Shown: positions 1-8,126 of the stretch, piece after piece
Numbering within the stretch: position 1 is the stretch's first letter
Layout: each line of letters starts with the position of its first letter
Assembly (NCBI GenBank): GCA_020848815.1
Contig: JADLHL010000179.1
Location: 1 to 58,739 of the forward strand
DNA: 58,739 nt
Source: Chitinophagaceae bacterium
GTDB taxonomy: Bacteria; Bacteroidota; Bacteroidia; Chitinophagales; Chitinophagaceae
Direction: 5' to 3'
Notes under the pieces: model-generated
Database searches by the model: none
What the model saw: the letters and a program-made list of their open reading frames with translations, nothing else
What the model was told of the DNA's origin: nothing
Position numbers and translations under genes: made by a program

Positions 1-687
1 CCGCTTACCTACAGCAGCTACCTGAGTGGTGCCAAAATGAAAGCCCTCCGCCCCGAGATTGATGCCATGAAAGCCCGCCTCAATGGCGATCAGCAGGCCA
101 TCAGCATGGAGCAAATGAAGCTCTTCCGCGAAGCTGGTGTAAACCCGCTGGGTGGTTGTATTCCGGCCCTGTTTCAAATTCCCATCTTCTTTGCGCTGTA
201 CAGCTTTTTCAACAGCAATATAGACATGCGGGGCATTCCCTTTTTGTGGGCCAGCGATTTAAGTAGTTATGATTCAGTACTCAATATGGGTTTCACCATT
301 CCTTTTTATGGTGCACATGTAAGCTTGTTTACCATTACAGCTACCATCACCAGTCTGCTCATCAGTATTTACAGTATGAGCACCACGCCCGATACCGGCA
401 ACCCCATGATGAAGTACATGCCCTACATCTTCCCGTTCATGATGTTGTTCATCTTCAATAAGCTGCCCTCGGCCCTTACCTGGTACTATACCGTGTCCAA
501 CGTTATTACCCTCATTTTGCAATTTGTGATTCAGAATTATGTCATCAATCACGATAAAATTTTGGCACAAATAGCCGCCAATAAGGCCAAGCCCAAAAAG
601 CAATCGAAGTGGCAGGAACGCTTAGCCAGCATGCAGGAAGCACAGCAGAAAATGGAAGAAATGAAGAAAAAACAGGGTAAAAAATAA
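1..687 (+). CDS. yidC: Membrane protein insertase YidC/Oxa1, C-terminal part (5' end outside window)
   Basis: This is the C-terminal 228 residues of the inner-membrane insertase that helps proteins enter the membrane alone or with SecYEG. The frame is open from base 1, and its first residues (PLTYSSYLSGAKMKALRPEI) match the conserved region just before the last transmembrane helices, so the gene starts upstream of the window. Visible family features are the MKALRPEIDAMK stretch, the NPLGGCIPALFQIPIFFALY helix segment, and two further hydrophobic segments around FITIT-like and YMPYIFPFMMLFIFNKLPSALTWYY regions. The tail is highly basic and Met/Lys-rich, typical of the ribosome-contacting tail of Bacteroidota YidC. 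A strong terminator follows. Confidence 0.95.
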   Translation, partial: PLTYSSYLSGAKMKALRPEIDAMKARLNGDQQAISMEQMKLFREAGVNPLGGCIPALFQIPIFFALYSFFNSNIDMRGIPFLWASDLSSYDSVLNMGFTIPFYGAHVSLFTITATITSLLISIYSMSTTPDTGNPMMKYMPYIFPFMMLFIFNKLPSALTWYYTVSNVITLILQFVIQNYVINHDKILAQIAANKAKPKKQSKWQERLASMQEAQQKMEEMKKKQGKK

Positions 688-704
688 ACCTGTTCTACAA
701 ATAG

Positions 705-743
705 AAAAGCCGCAGCGGGTAGTATACTTGCTGCGGCTTTTTC
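705..743 (+). terminator. Rho-independent terminator after yidC
   Basis: A 12-bp perfect stem (AAAAGCCGCAGC with GCTGCGGCTTTT) closes a 13-nt loop, with T residues after the stem, 17 nt after the yidC stop. Confidence 0.85.
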
Positions 744-818
744 TTGATAGCATGTTAATTGGCAAGATGCCGTTTTACATTTTCCCTAATTTGCTGTCTA
801 CTTGTATAAATACTATTC

Positions 819-1457
819 ATGAAAAAGTACCTGACCTTGGGATTGGCTCTGATGTGTACACAAATACTGTGGGCGCAAAAAGTAATGACCGAAGGCATTG
901 TTCAATATTCCGTATCGGTATTGAAGGGTGGCGATAATCCTTCGGTAGCCAGTGCTTTCAACGGCGCTACGCAAACTTTATTTTTAAAATCAAACAAAGC
1001 CAAACTCGATTTTAAAAGCCCGCTCCGCAACCAAAGCACGGTGTACGATGCACAAACGGGCAATGGGTTCATCATTAAGCAAAGCGGTAGCGAAAAATAC
1101 CTGCTGGAACTGGTGGGTGCCAACTGGAAAAAATACCACAAAAGGTATGATGGCATTGTATTTACCAAAGAAGAAACGCTGAAACAAATAGCCGGATACA
1201 CCTGTAAAAAAGCTACCGGTAAAATGGCCGATGGCAGCGAAGTGGTTGCCTATTATTGCACCGACCTTACCATGATGGCCCACGGCTACGACCCACTGTT
1301 TGGCAGCCTGCCGGGGCTGGTGTTGGAATATGAAATCACCAATCCCAATGGTGTTACGGTTAGCTATCAGGCCCAAAGTGTACAAATGACCATGGTAAAT
1401 GCCGCACAATTTGAAATGCCCAAGTCAGGGGTAAAAGTGCTGACATTTGAACAGTAA
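819..1457 (+). CDS. GLPGLI-family secreted protein
   Basis: This is a 212-residue exported protein of unknown function. Residues 1-20 (MKKYLTLGLALMCTQILWAQ) form a clear Sec signal peptide. Near residue 167 the sequence FGSLPGLVLEYE is a variant of the Gly-Leu-Pro-Gly-Leu-Ile motif that names this Bacteroidota-specific family. The preceding KYHKRYDGIVF and IAGYTCKKA stretches (a Cys pairing with the later YYC) also fit. Members are predicted periplasmic or surface proteins that are often mobile between strains; no activity is established. It stands alone, between the yidC terminator and a shared terminator at its 3' end. Confidence 0.75.
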   Translation: MKKYLTLGLALMCTQILWAQKVMTEGIVQYSVSVLKGGDNPSVASAFNGATQTLFLKSNKAKLDFKSPLRNQSTVYDAQTGNGFIIKQSGSEKYLLELVGANWKKYHKRYDGIVFTKEETLKQIAGYTCKKATGKMADGSEVVAYYCTDLTMMAHGYDPLFGSLPGLVLEYEITNPNGVTVSYQAQSVQMTMVNAAQFEMPKSGVKVLTFEQ

Positions 1458-1477
1458 TTCAATTCTCTGCCCAGCAT

Positions 1478-1505
1478 AAAAAAAGACCGCAACAGCGGTC
1501 TTTTT
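1478..1505. terminator. Bidirectional terminator shared by two convergent genes
   Basis: A GACCGC/GCGGTC stem has A-runs on the left and T-runs on the right, so it can stop transcription from both sides. The left gene ends at 1457, and the right (minus-strand) gene ends inside the T-run at 1504. Confidence 0.85.
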
Positions 1506-1857
1506 AATTTCTTATAGGTTCTGGTGTTTTAAACTTGGGCACCGAAACCTTATGTTGATAAGGATAAATAAATGTTGTGTTCCCTCTTTGGTAAGTAATA
1601 ATCGACTGGAGCGTAGTTGATTGCGGCGTTTTAATTACCTGATTGAAACTGCCTTTGTACTGCACTCCGGGCTGAAGGGTGAACTGGCGCTGGAAGTTTG
1701 TTTTTGTATCAAACGTCTTGAATTTCAATACATAGCCTTTTTTCTCTTTGCTTCCACCCTTGGCAGCATACAAATGAAACTGACAGCAAACAGCCATGCC
1801 CAACAGTAAAACTGCTGAGAGTGCAAAGCTGCTGGTGATATTTAGTTTCAGGCGCAT
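1504..1857 (-). CDS. Hypothetical secreted protein
   Basis: This 117-residue protein is not recognised. Residues 1-32 look like an export signal (MRLKLNITSSFALSAVLLLGMAV, then CCQFHLYAA). A short basic linker (KGGSKEKKG) and a Thr/Gln/Tyr-rich domain follow, which could form beta strands. The first Cys pair could alternatively be a lipoprotein anchor, but the context AVCC is a poor lipobox. It faces the GLPGLI gene across a shared terminator and is divergent from the TPR gene at 2009. No function can be assigned. Confidence 0.55.
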   Translation of the reverse strand: MRLKLNITSSFALSAVLLLGMAVCCQFHLYAAKGGSKEKKGYVLKFKTFDTKTNFQRQFTLQPGVQYKGSFNQVIKTPQSTTLQSIITYQRGNTTFIYPYQHKVSVPKFKTPEPIRN

Positions 1858-2008
1858 TTCGGCAAAAGTAAGTGAAAAGTTAGCAATATGTCAATTAACA
1901 TAACGTCGCCTTGTTACAATTGTTGTGAGAAAGTGGATAAAACTGAAATTGAGCCGCTAATAATTATAGAGGCTTACGTGTAGCTTTAAGTAACTTACTT
2001 CAACCCCT

Positions 2009-3433
2009 ATGGCCAATTTTTCCAGCCGTCGAGAACGAGAAGAAATGCAGGAACTGCTGAAGGCATACAACAACCTGAAGCTGGGCCGGGCTGCCTCATT
2101 TTTAGAGGAGGAGGATTTCGAACGCATCATCAATTATTTCGACGACCAGGAAAATGTACCCGCAGCGCTGGAAGCCGCCAGCATTGGCCTCGAACATTTT
2201 CCTTTTGCCGCACCGCTCATGTTTCGCAAGGCCGATTTTCTGATAGCCGAGCAGCGGGTGGAAGAAGCACTGGAAGTGCTGGAAAAAGCGGAGTTGTACG
2301 ATGCCAACGACATCTCTTTGTACATATTGAAAACAGATGCGTATCTGGCACTGGAGCAGCCCGAAAAAGCAGCCCGATTGCTGGAGGAAAGTCTGGCATT
2401 ATTCAGCGGCGAAGAACGTATTGAATTGTTGTTTGAACTGGCTGATGTGTACGATGATTATGAAGATTTTCAAAAGGTGTTCGACTGTTTGAAGTTGATA
2501 CTCGAAGAGGATCCGAACAATGAAGAAGCCCTGCTGAAAATTTGCTTTTGGGCCGACTTTACCGGCCGCAGCGAAGAAAGTATTCGCCTGCACCAATGGA
2601 TTACCGATGAGCATCCTTTTAATGAACTGGCATGGTTCAATCTGGCTGCAGCCTTTCAGGGGTTAAAACTCTACGAAAAAGCCATTGATGCTTATCAATA
2701 TGCTTTGGCTATTGATGATAAACTGGACATTGCTTATCGCAATATGGGCGATGCCTACATCCGCATTCGCAAATACAAGGATGCCATTGAGAGTTTAGAA
2801 AAAGTGCTGGAGCTAAGCAGACCTGAAGATGTAATTTATGAAGCCATCGGCCACTGCTACCACAAGCTCGGCAACTTTCCACTGGCCCGTTTCAACTATC
2901 GCAAAGCCAGTCACATCAATGCCGATGATACCCGCATTCACTACAAAATAGCCATCACTTATTACCGCGAATCGAAGTTTGATAAAGCCATCCGGCAAAT
3001 GGATTCGGTGATGCGTATTCATCGCAACCAGCCCGATTTTAATCTGCTGCTGGGCGATTGCTATTTGCAACTTGATAAGCTGAAAGAAGCGGCGCAACAC
3101 TATGCAGCCGTAGTAAAAGCCAAACCCAAAAACCTGCGTGGTCAGGAGGCATTAATTGGTGTGTTGCTGCAGGGAGAATTTTTTGAAGAAGCACTGACAC
3201 AAAGCCGGGCGGCCTATGAATTAACGAAGGGCAATGCACAGTTTTTATACAGTGCCAGTGCGGCGCTTTTTGGTTTGGGTAAAACAAAAGAAGCCCTGCT
3301 TGAATTAGAAAACGCTTTATCCGTTCACCCACAGGGGTTTAAAAAAATGACCGATCTGGTGCCGGGTTTATTGCAAATGAATAAGGTGATAGATCTGGCA
3401 AATACCTATCTCAAGAAAAAAGGGAAACGCTAA
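2009..3433 (+). CDS. Tetratricopeptide repeat protein
   Basis: This is a 474-residue protein built almost entirely of helical hairpin repeats with TPR periodicity. Clear units include AWFNLAAAFQGLKLYEKAIDA, then AYRNMGDAYIRIRKYKDAIE and IYEAIGHCYHKLGNFPLARF, between about residues 205 and 310. There is no signal peptide or membrane segment, so it is probably a cytoplasmic scaffold. Proteins of this length and layout are common in Bacteroidota but have no established partner. A TAGCTTTA element about 25 nt upstream resembles the Bacteroidota -7 box, so the gene is probably monocistronic. Confidence 0.8.
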   Translation: MANFSSRREREEMQELLKAYNNLKLGRAASFLEEEDFERIINYFDDQENVPAALEAASIGLEHFPFAAPLMFRKADFLIAEQRVEEALEVLEKAELYDANDISLYILKTDAYLALEQPEKAARLLEESLALFSGEERIELLFELADVYDDYEDFQKVFDCLKLILEEDPNNEEALLKICFWADFTGRSEESIRLHQWITDEHPFNELAWFNLAAAFQGLKLYEKAIDAYQYALAIDDKLDIAYRNMGDAYIRIRKYKDAIESLEKVLELSRPEDVIYEAIGHCYHKLGNFPLARFNYRKASHINADDTRIHYKIAITYYRESKFDKAIRQMDSVMRIHRNQPDFNLLLGDCYLQLDKLKEAAQHYAAVVKAKPKNLRGQEALIGVLLQGEFFEEALTQSRAAYELTKGNAQFLYSASAALFGLGKTKEALLELENALSVHPQGFKKMTDLVPGLLQMNKVIDLANTYLKKKGKR

Positions 3434-3567
3434 ACGGGGATACCTTTGAAGCGCATTTTTCTTGCGTTCGGGCAGTCATTGCTGTGTGTATAAACCCTGA
3501 TGATTGTCATGCGGCCGCACCCCGTTTTTGGCTTAGGTTTGCAGCCGTTCAAATTAAAACAACCAGT

Positions 3568-4338
3568 ATGAATTTTACCCTTTCACAAATGCCCGACCGG
3601 TTTGTTAAACCACGCATTGGCGGCATCACCATGGTCATGGATAAGGGCCTGAGCATAGAAGAAGTGAAAAACTTTATGAGTGTTGCCTATCCGCATGTAG
3701 ATGTGGTGAAACTCGGTTTTGGCACTTCATACGTAACACCTGATTTGCGCAAGAAAATTGAAACCTATAAGTCTTACGATATCCCTGTTTACTTTGGTGG
3801 TACACTCTTCGAAGCATTTGCCATTCGCAATCAGTTCGAAGATTATATTTCAGTCATTAAAGATTATGGTATCGATTGGATTGAAGTTTCTGATGGTAGC
3901 ATTACCATTCCGCATGCTGAAAAATGCGGTTACATAGAAAAGCTCACCAAGCATGGCAAAGTGCTGAGCGAAGTGGGTAGCAAAGATGCTGCTCATATCA
4001 TTCCTCCGTACAAGTGGATTGAACTGATGCGGGCCGAACTCGAAGCTGGCAGCAGCTATGTAATTGCTGAAGCCCGTGAGGCTGGTAACGTAGGCATTTA
4101 CCGCGGCAGTGGCGAAGTACGTGAAGGTTTGGTGCAGGAAATTTTGACACAGATTCCTGCCGAAAAAATCATTTGGGAAGCGCCGCAAAAAGCACAGCAA
4201 TTATACTTCCTCGAACTTATTGGCTGCAACGTAAACCTCGGCAATATTGCGCCTTCTGAAGTGATTCCTTTGGAAGCCATGCGGATTGGTTTGCGGGGCG
4301 ATACTTTTAACCTCTACCTCGATAAGGAAAAAGCCTGA
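3568..4338 (+). CDS. comA: Phosphosulfolactate synthase (ComA family)
   Basis: ComA-family enzymes join phosphoenolpyruvate and sulfite to give (2R)-phosphosulfolactate, on the way to sulfolactate, coenzyme M or, by inference, cysteate. The 256-residue protein shows the family's TIM-barrel signatures: RIGGITMVMDKGL near the N-terminus, VVKLGFGTSYV, WIEVSDGS, AREAGNVGIYRGSGEVR, and IIWEAPQKAQQLYFLELIG with CNVNLGNI. The frame is open 28 codons further upstream, but the ATG at 3568 begins the conserved part and is chosen. Its TGA overlaps the aroE ATG by one base, so the two are translationally coupled. In this phylum a role supplying sulfonate for sulfonolipids is plausible but is inference. 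Confidence 0.85.
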   Translation: MNFTLSQMPDRFVKPRIGGITMVMDKGLSIEEVKNFMSVAYPHVDVVKLGFGTSYVTPDLRKKIETYKSYDIPVYFGGTLFEAFAIRNQFEDYISVIKDYGIDWIEVSDGSITIPHAEKCGYIEKLTKHGKVLSEVGSKDAAHIIPPYKWIELMRAELEAGSSYVIAEAREAGNVGIYRGSGEVREGLVQEILTQIPAEKIIWEAPQKAQQLYFLELIGCNVNLGNIAPSEVIPLEAMRIGLRGDTFNLYLDKEKA

Positions 4339-5075
4339 TGCGCCTGTTCGGACTAATTGGTTATCCACTGTCACATTCCTTCTCCAAAAATTATTTCACC
4401 CGCAAGTTTGAAATAGAAAATCGGGAGGATTGCCGGTACGAATTGTTTCCCATTTCCAGCATTAATCAGCTTCCCGGGTTGTTGCAAAACCACCCGGAGC
4501 TGGTGGGCCTGAATGTAACCATACCGTACAAGCAGGAAGTGCTGCAATACCTGCACGATACCAGTGGATTGCCCGCTGCTTTGCAGGCTTGCAACTGCAT
4601 TCGCATACGGCAAGGCAGGCTGGAAGGTTTTAATACTGATTACATCGGATTTGAAAATAGTTTGCAGCCTTTGCTGCAACAGCAGCACACTAAGGCATTG
4701 GTATTGGGCAATGGTGGTGCATCAAAAGCGGTGATGTATGTGCTGAGCAAATTGGGTATTGCTTACGAAGTAGTGAGCCGCAAATTGCATGATGGATCTA
4801 CACTCACTTACGACCAGCTGACGCCTGAAGTAGTGCATTCACATCCGCTCATCATCAATACAACACCGTTGGGTACATACCCGAATGTGTTGGAAAAGCC
4901 TGTGATTCCTTACGATGCGGTGGGTGCAAACCATTTATTGTACGATTTGGTGTACAACCCCGAGCAAACGCAGTTTATGAAAGAAGGAGCCATTCGTGGT
5001 GCTGCTACCAAAAATGGCTACGACATGCTCGTAGGTCAGGCAGAAGCTGCCTGGCGCATTTGGAATGAACCATAA
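4338..5075 (+). CDS. aroE: Shikimate dehydrogenase
   Basis: AroE reduces 3-dehydroshikimate to shikimate with NADPH in the aromatic amino-acid pathway. The 245-residue protein carries the substrate-site GYPLSHSFSKNYF near residues 7-20, the NVTIPYK stretch with the catalytic Lys, FNTDYIGF with the catalytic Asp, a nucleotide-binding LGNGGASKAV loop, and INTTPLGTYPN. It ends with the usual GYDMLVGQAEAAWRIW segment. The start codon overlaps the comA stop (TGATG). It converges with the thioesterase gene 18 nt away. Confidence 0.93.
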   Translation: MRLFGLIGYPLSHSFSKNYFTRKFEIENREDCRYELFPISSINQLPGLLQNHPELVGLNVTIPYKQEVLQYLHDTSGLPAALQACNCIRIRQGRLEGFNTDYIGFENSLQPLLQQQHTKALVLGNGGASKAVMYVLSKLGIAYEVVSRKLHDGSTLTYDQLTPEVVHSHPLIINTTPLGTYPNVLEKPVIPYDAVGANHLLYDLVYNPEQTQFMKEGAIRGAATKNGYDMLVGQAEAAWRIWNEP

Positions 5076-5093
5076 TGCCTTGAAGTAAAAAAA

Positions 5094-5525
5094 TTAACCA
5101 ATCAATCTGTCCTTCAGTTCCGCGGAAATGGGGGCCATTTTTTGTGCCTGAAAATCAAACAGCACCATACCTGTTTTGCCCAGTGCAGCAATCTTCGGCT
5201 GGCCATTGCGCTGCACGGTAAGGCGGTAATACACATCAAAACCAACACTGGAGAAATCGTCGAGACCGACTTCAACTTTTACTACATCGCCATATTTTAA
5301 TTGCGCCTTGTATTCTACGCCGGCATCGGCCATGATCAGTCCAAATCCTTCCACATTCATTTCGGTAAAGCCTCTCGACATGAGGTACAACATCCTTGCG
5401 TCGTGCATAATAGACAGGAAGGAATCGTTGCCTACATGGTCGGCATAGTTGAGGTCGCTGATGCGAACGGGTATGTCAATGTTGAAGCTGTATTGATCGA
5501 GTTGTGGAATTTTAATACGTGGCAT
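5094..5525 (-). CDS. Acyl-CoA thioesterase, 4HBT hotdog fold
   Basis: This is a 143-residue single hotdog-domain protein of the 4-hydroxybenzoyl-CoA thioesterase type, expected to hydrolyse acyl-CoA or acyl-ACP thioesters in the cytoplasm. Key features are VRISDLNYADHVGNDSFLSI (the catalytic Asp/His-loop region) and the central helix and strands through YGDVVKVEVGLDDF and the KTGMVLFDF strand. The ATG at 5525 is preferred. An in-frame TTG at 5534, directly after the rdgB stop, would add three residues. It lies 9 nt downstream of rdgB and is surely co-transcribed. The natural substrate cannot be read from the sequence. Confidence 0.82.
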   Translation of the reverse strand: MPRIKIPQLDQYSFNIDIPVRISDLNYADHVGNDSFLSIMHDARMLYLMSRGFTEMNVEGFGLIMADAGVEYKAQLKYGDVVKVEVGLDDFSSVGFDVYYRLTVQRNGQPKIAALGKTGMVLFDFQAQKMAPISAELKDRLIG

Positions 5526-5534
5526 AACAGGCAA

Positions 5535-6110
5535 TTACAGATGAGCTAAAAATTCGAACAATTTGGCCACGGCTTTTGCACGGTGGCTGTACTGGTTTTT
5601 TTCTTCCAAGGTCATTTGCGCAAAGCTGCGGGTTTCACCATCGGGCACAAATACAGGGTCGTAACCAAAGCCGCCGGAGCCTTGAACTGCTGTAGTGATT
5701 TGTCCTTCACAAATGCCTTCAAACAAATGTTCTTCGCCTTTCCAGCGGAGTGAAATAACGGTACGAAAACGGGCTTTTCTGTTGGCTTCACCTTGCAGCT
5801 GTTGCAGCAGCAGGGCCACATTATCCGCAAAGCTGGCTTTTTCGCCGGCATAGCGGGCACTGCGAACGCCTGGTGCACCATGCAGTGCATCAACTTCCAG
5901 TCCGGTGTCTTCGCTAAAACAATCTTTTCCAGTGAGGGCCAGTATCACCCCCGACTTTTCGCTGGCATTGCCTTCGAGTGTGTCGTGCGGTTCCGGAATG
6001 TCTTGCACAATGCCTGCTTCCTTCAGCGAAAGCACTTGTATACCAAAGGGAATGGCCTGTTGAATTTCGGCTACTTTATGGGCATTGTTGGTGGCGAAAA
6101 TGAGTTGCAT
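5535..6110 (-). CDS. rdgB: dITP/XTP pyrophosphatase (Ham1/RdgB)
   Basis: RdgB hydrolyses non-canonical purine triphosphates (dITP, XTP) to monophosphates and pyrophosphate, cleaning the nucleotide pool. The 191-residue protein starts with the family hallmark FATNNAHKVAEI and has SEDTGLEVDALHGAPGVRSA with the metal-binding acidic pair, then GFGYDPVFVPDG, and FAQMTLEEKNQYSHRAKA near the C-terminus. Length matches the family. It is the first gene of a two-gene operon with the thioesterase. Confidence 0.95.
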   Translation of the reverse strand: MQLIFATNNAHKVAEIQQAIPFGIQVLSLKEAGIVQDIPEPHDTLEGNASEKSGVILALTGKDCFSEDTGLEVDALHGAPGVRSARYAGEKASFADNVALLLQQLQGEANRKARFRTVISLRWKGEEHLFEGICEGQITTAVQGSGGFGYDPVFVPDGETRSFAQMTLEEKNQYSHRAKAVAKLFEFLAHL

Positions 6111-6218
6111 GAAAACGGCTGGTTCTTTAAAATGACTGCTGAAAATTTACAAAACAATATTTGAGGTAACGGGAGTAACGTTTACAGGTTTATGTAATGT
6201 CTCAAGTCTTTTCATTCG

Positions 6219-6920
6219 TTATCCAAAAATCTTTTTCAAAGCCATCCACAATTGTTTTTTCAGTTCTACTTGTGCGGGGCTGTTGCCGTTTATTTCCGCC
6301 AGTGAAGGCGCATACAAAAAGCGGCAATCATCCCATGGCTGCACCTGAAAGTAGGGAATGCGCATGGGTACACCAATGCTCACCGGCTCCACCCCAAAAT
6401 ACAAGGCCACTTTGGCGGGTAGCTGTGCTTTCAGTTCGGGGTAGGCTACCTGCTTGCCATGGGTGTTGAGGATGGCAATATGATCCATGCTTAGTTTCAC
6501 AGAGGCAATTACTTTTTGCAAAAACTCCAGGTCGGCGTCTTTGCAATGCACAGCATTTGGCTCGTTCAGTATCAGCAATACCTGCTGCTTAAAATTGCCC
6601 AGCACGGCATGCGGCGGCAATGATAAGGATGCGGATGCTGCCTCAACGGGCGTTGGCTCCGGCTCAGCAACAGGCATAGCAATAGCCACAGGAGCAGGTT
6701 TTGGTTCCTCGGGTGTTGGAGCGGCTGCTGGCGCTGGCGGCACAGGCATCACAGGCTTTTGTGCGGGGGCTGCAGGCGGTGGTGCTACTGCGGTTGTTGC
6801 GCCGGCACGGGCTAGGGGCTGGTAATCGCCTTCTATCGAAACCAGGTGCTGACCAAACATGTCGGCCAGTATCATATCTGGCAATCGGATGGCTTGAAAT
6901 TCACTCTTTGACTCACTCAT
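6219..6920 (-). CDS. Hypothetical protein with Pro/Ala-rich linker; possible HolD-like (psi) C-terminal domain
   Basis: This 233-residue cytoplasmic protein is not firmly recognised. Residues 1-30 (MSESKSEFQAIRLPDMILADMF) are followed by a Pro/Ala/Glu-rich linker (about residues 40-100). The C-terminal ~130 residues form a compact alpha/beta domain: LLILNEPNAVHCKDADLEFL, HIAILNTHGK, and KVALYFGVEP. It ends DDCRFLYAPSLAEINGNSPA and KKQLWMALKKIF. The sequence of short peptide, disordered linker and globular domain, ending in a Ser-Leu ... Lys-Xaa-Leu-Trp helix, recalls the DNA polymerase III psi subunit, but this is inference. The start at MSESKS is preferred because upstream codons overlap ilvE. 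Confidence 0.5.
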   Translation of the reverse strand: MSESKSEFQAIRLPDMILADMFGQHLVSIEGDYQPLARAGATTAVAPPPAAPAQKPVMPVPPAPAAAPTPEEPKPAPVAIAMPVAEPEPTPVEAASASLSLPPHAVLGNFKQQVLLILNEPNAVHCKDADLEFLQKVIASVKLSMDHIAILNTHGKQVAYPELKAQLPAKVALYFGVEPVSIGVPMRIPYFQVQPWDDCRFLYAPSLAEINGNSPAQVELKKQLWMALKKIFG

Positions 6921-6972
6921 GACGGCTGGTTGGTAGGCATTTTGTTTCTTTGCCAAAAATAAACGCTGAAAG

Positions 6973-8037
6973 ATGATTGCTGCATTAGATGTAAAAGTAA
7001 CCCTTGCTGAGAAAAGCAAACTCGAAGGTTTGAGTCTGGAAAAAATTCCCTTTGGCCGGATGTTTACCGACCATATGCTTATCGTTCATTATGAAAATGG
7101 TAGCTGGCAGCAGCCCGAAATCAAACCCTATCAGTCTATTTCCATCGACCCCAGCAACGCGGCGTTGCATTATGGTCAGTCCATTTTTGAAGGTATCAAA
7201 GCCTATCCGCTGCCCGGTGGCGAAGTGGCTATTTTTCGCCCCATGGACAACTTTCACCGCTTCAACATCAGTGCCGAAAGAATGCAAATGCCCACCGTAC
7301 CCGAAGAAATTTTCATCGAAGGCATGCGTCAGCTGATTGAGATTGACAAAGCTTGGGTACCTCAGTATCCTGAGCATGCGTTGTACATCCGCCCGTTCAT
7401 GTTTGCCAGCGACGATGCCATTGGCGTACGCCCATCTGAGAAGTATACGTTCATGATTATCCTGAGCCCCACCGGGCCATACTTTACCGCCCCCATGCGT
7501 ATATATGTGGAAGAACATTTTGTACGTGCAGTACCCGGTGGTGTAGGCTATGCCAAAACAGCCGGCAACTACGCCGCTTCTATGTATCCTACAGCTAAAG
7601 CCCGTGCCAAAGGCTACGACCAGGTGCTGTGGACGGATGCACTCGAACACCGCTACGTGCAGGAAATCGGGGTAATGAATGTGTTCTTTATCGTAAATGG
7701 CAAAGCCCTTACGCCAAGCCTGGAAGCCGGTACTATTTTGGCCGGTGTAACCCGCAACAGTGTGATGACCGTGCTGAAAGAAATGGGCGTGGAAGTAGAA
7801 GAACGACCCATTGCCATTGAAGAATTATTGGAAGCCTATCAGGCGGGCCAACTCACCGAAGTATTTGGTGCCGGTACTGCTGCTACTATCAGTCAGATAA
7901 AAGAACTGCGCTACAAAGAAACCGACATGTTTTTCAATCCGGAAGCTGCACCTGTGGCAACTGCAGTACTCCAAAAGTTGAACGCCATCCGCTACGGCCA
8001 CGAAGCCGATGCACACGGCTGGATGTTTGCTGTGTAG
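6973..8037 (+). CDS. ilvE: Branched-chain amino acid aminotransferase (class IV PLP)
   Basis: IlvE transfers the amino group between branched-chain amino acids and 2-oxoglutarate; it is the last step of Leu, Ile and Val synthesis. The 354-residue length and the segment IPFGRMFTDHM are typical of the longer class (BCAT type II). Visible motifs are SNAALHYGQSIFEGIKAY, LYIRPFMFASDDAIGV, the PLP-Lys context GGVGYAKTAGNYAAS, VQEIGVMNVFF, ILAGVTRNSV, and EVFGAGTAATIS. It diverges from the gene at 6920 with only 52 nt between them, so both promoters must overlap. A perfect-stem terminator follows. Confidence 0.94.
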   Translation: MIAALDVKVTLAEKSKLEGLSLEKIPFGRMFTDHMLIVHYENGSWQQPEIKPYQSISIDPSNAALHYGQSIFEGIKAYPLPGGEVAIFRPMDNFHRFNISAERMQMPTVPEEIFIEGMRQLIEIDKAWVPQYPEHALYIRPFMFASDDAIGVRPSEKYTFMIILSPTGPYFTAPMRIYVEEHFVRAVPGGVGYAKTAGNYAASMYPTAKARAKGYDQVLWTDALEHRYVQEIGVMNVFFIVNGKALTPSLEAGTILAGVTRNSVMTVLKEMGVEVEERPIAIEELLEAYQAGQLTEVFGAGTAATISQIKELRYKETDMFFNPEAAPVATAVLQKLNAIRYGHEADAHGWMFAV

Positions 8038-8049
8038 TCATTTTTAGCT

Positions 8050-8095
8050 ATAAAAAAATCCGTTTTGCTATCACAGGCAAAACGGATTTTTTTAT
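8050..8095 (+). terminator. Strong terminator after ilvE (works in both directions)
   Basis: A 19-bp perfect inverted repeat (ATAAAAAAATCCGTTTTGC and its complement) encloses an 8-nt loop. A-rich and T-rich flanks let it serve ilvE and the convergent prenyltransferase operon alike. Confidence 0.9.
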
Positions 8096-8126
8096 AGAGT
8101 AAACCCAACCACAAGGATTGATTTTT

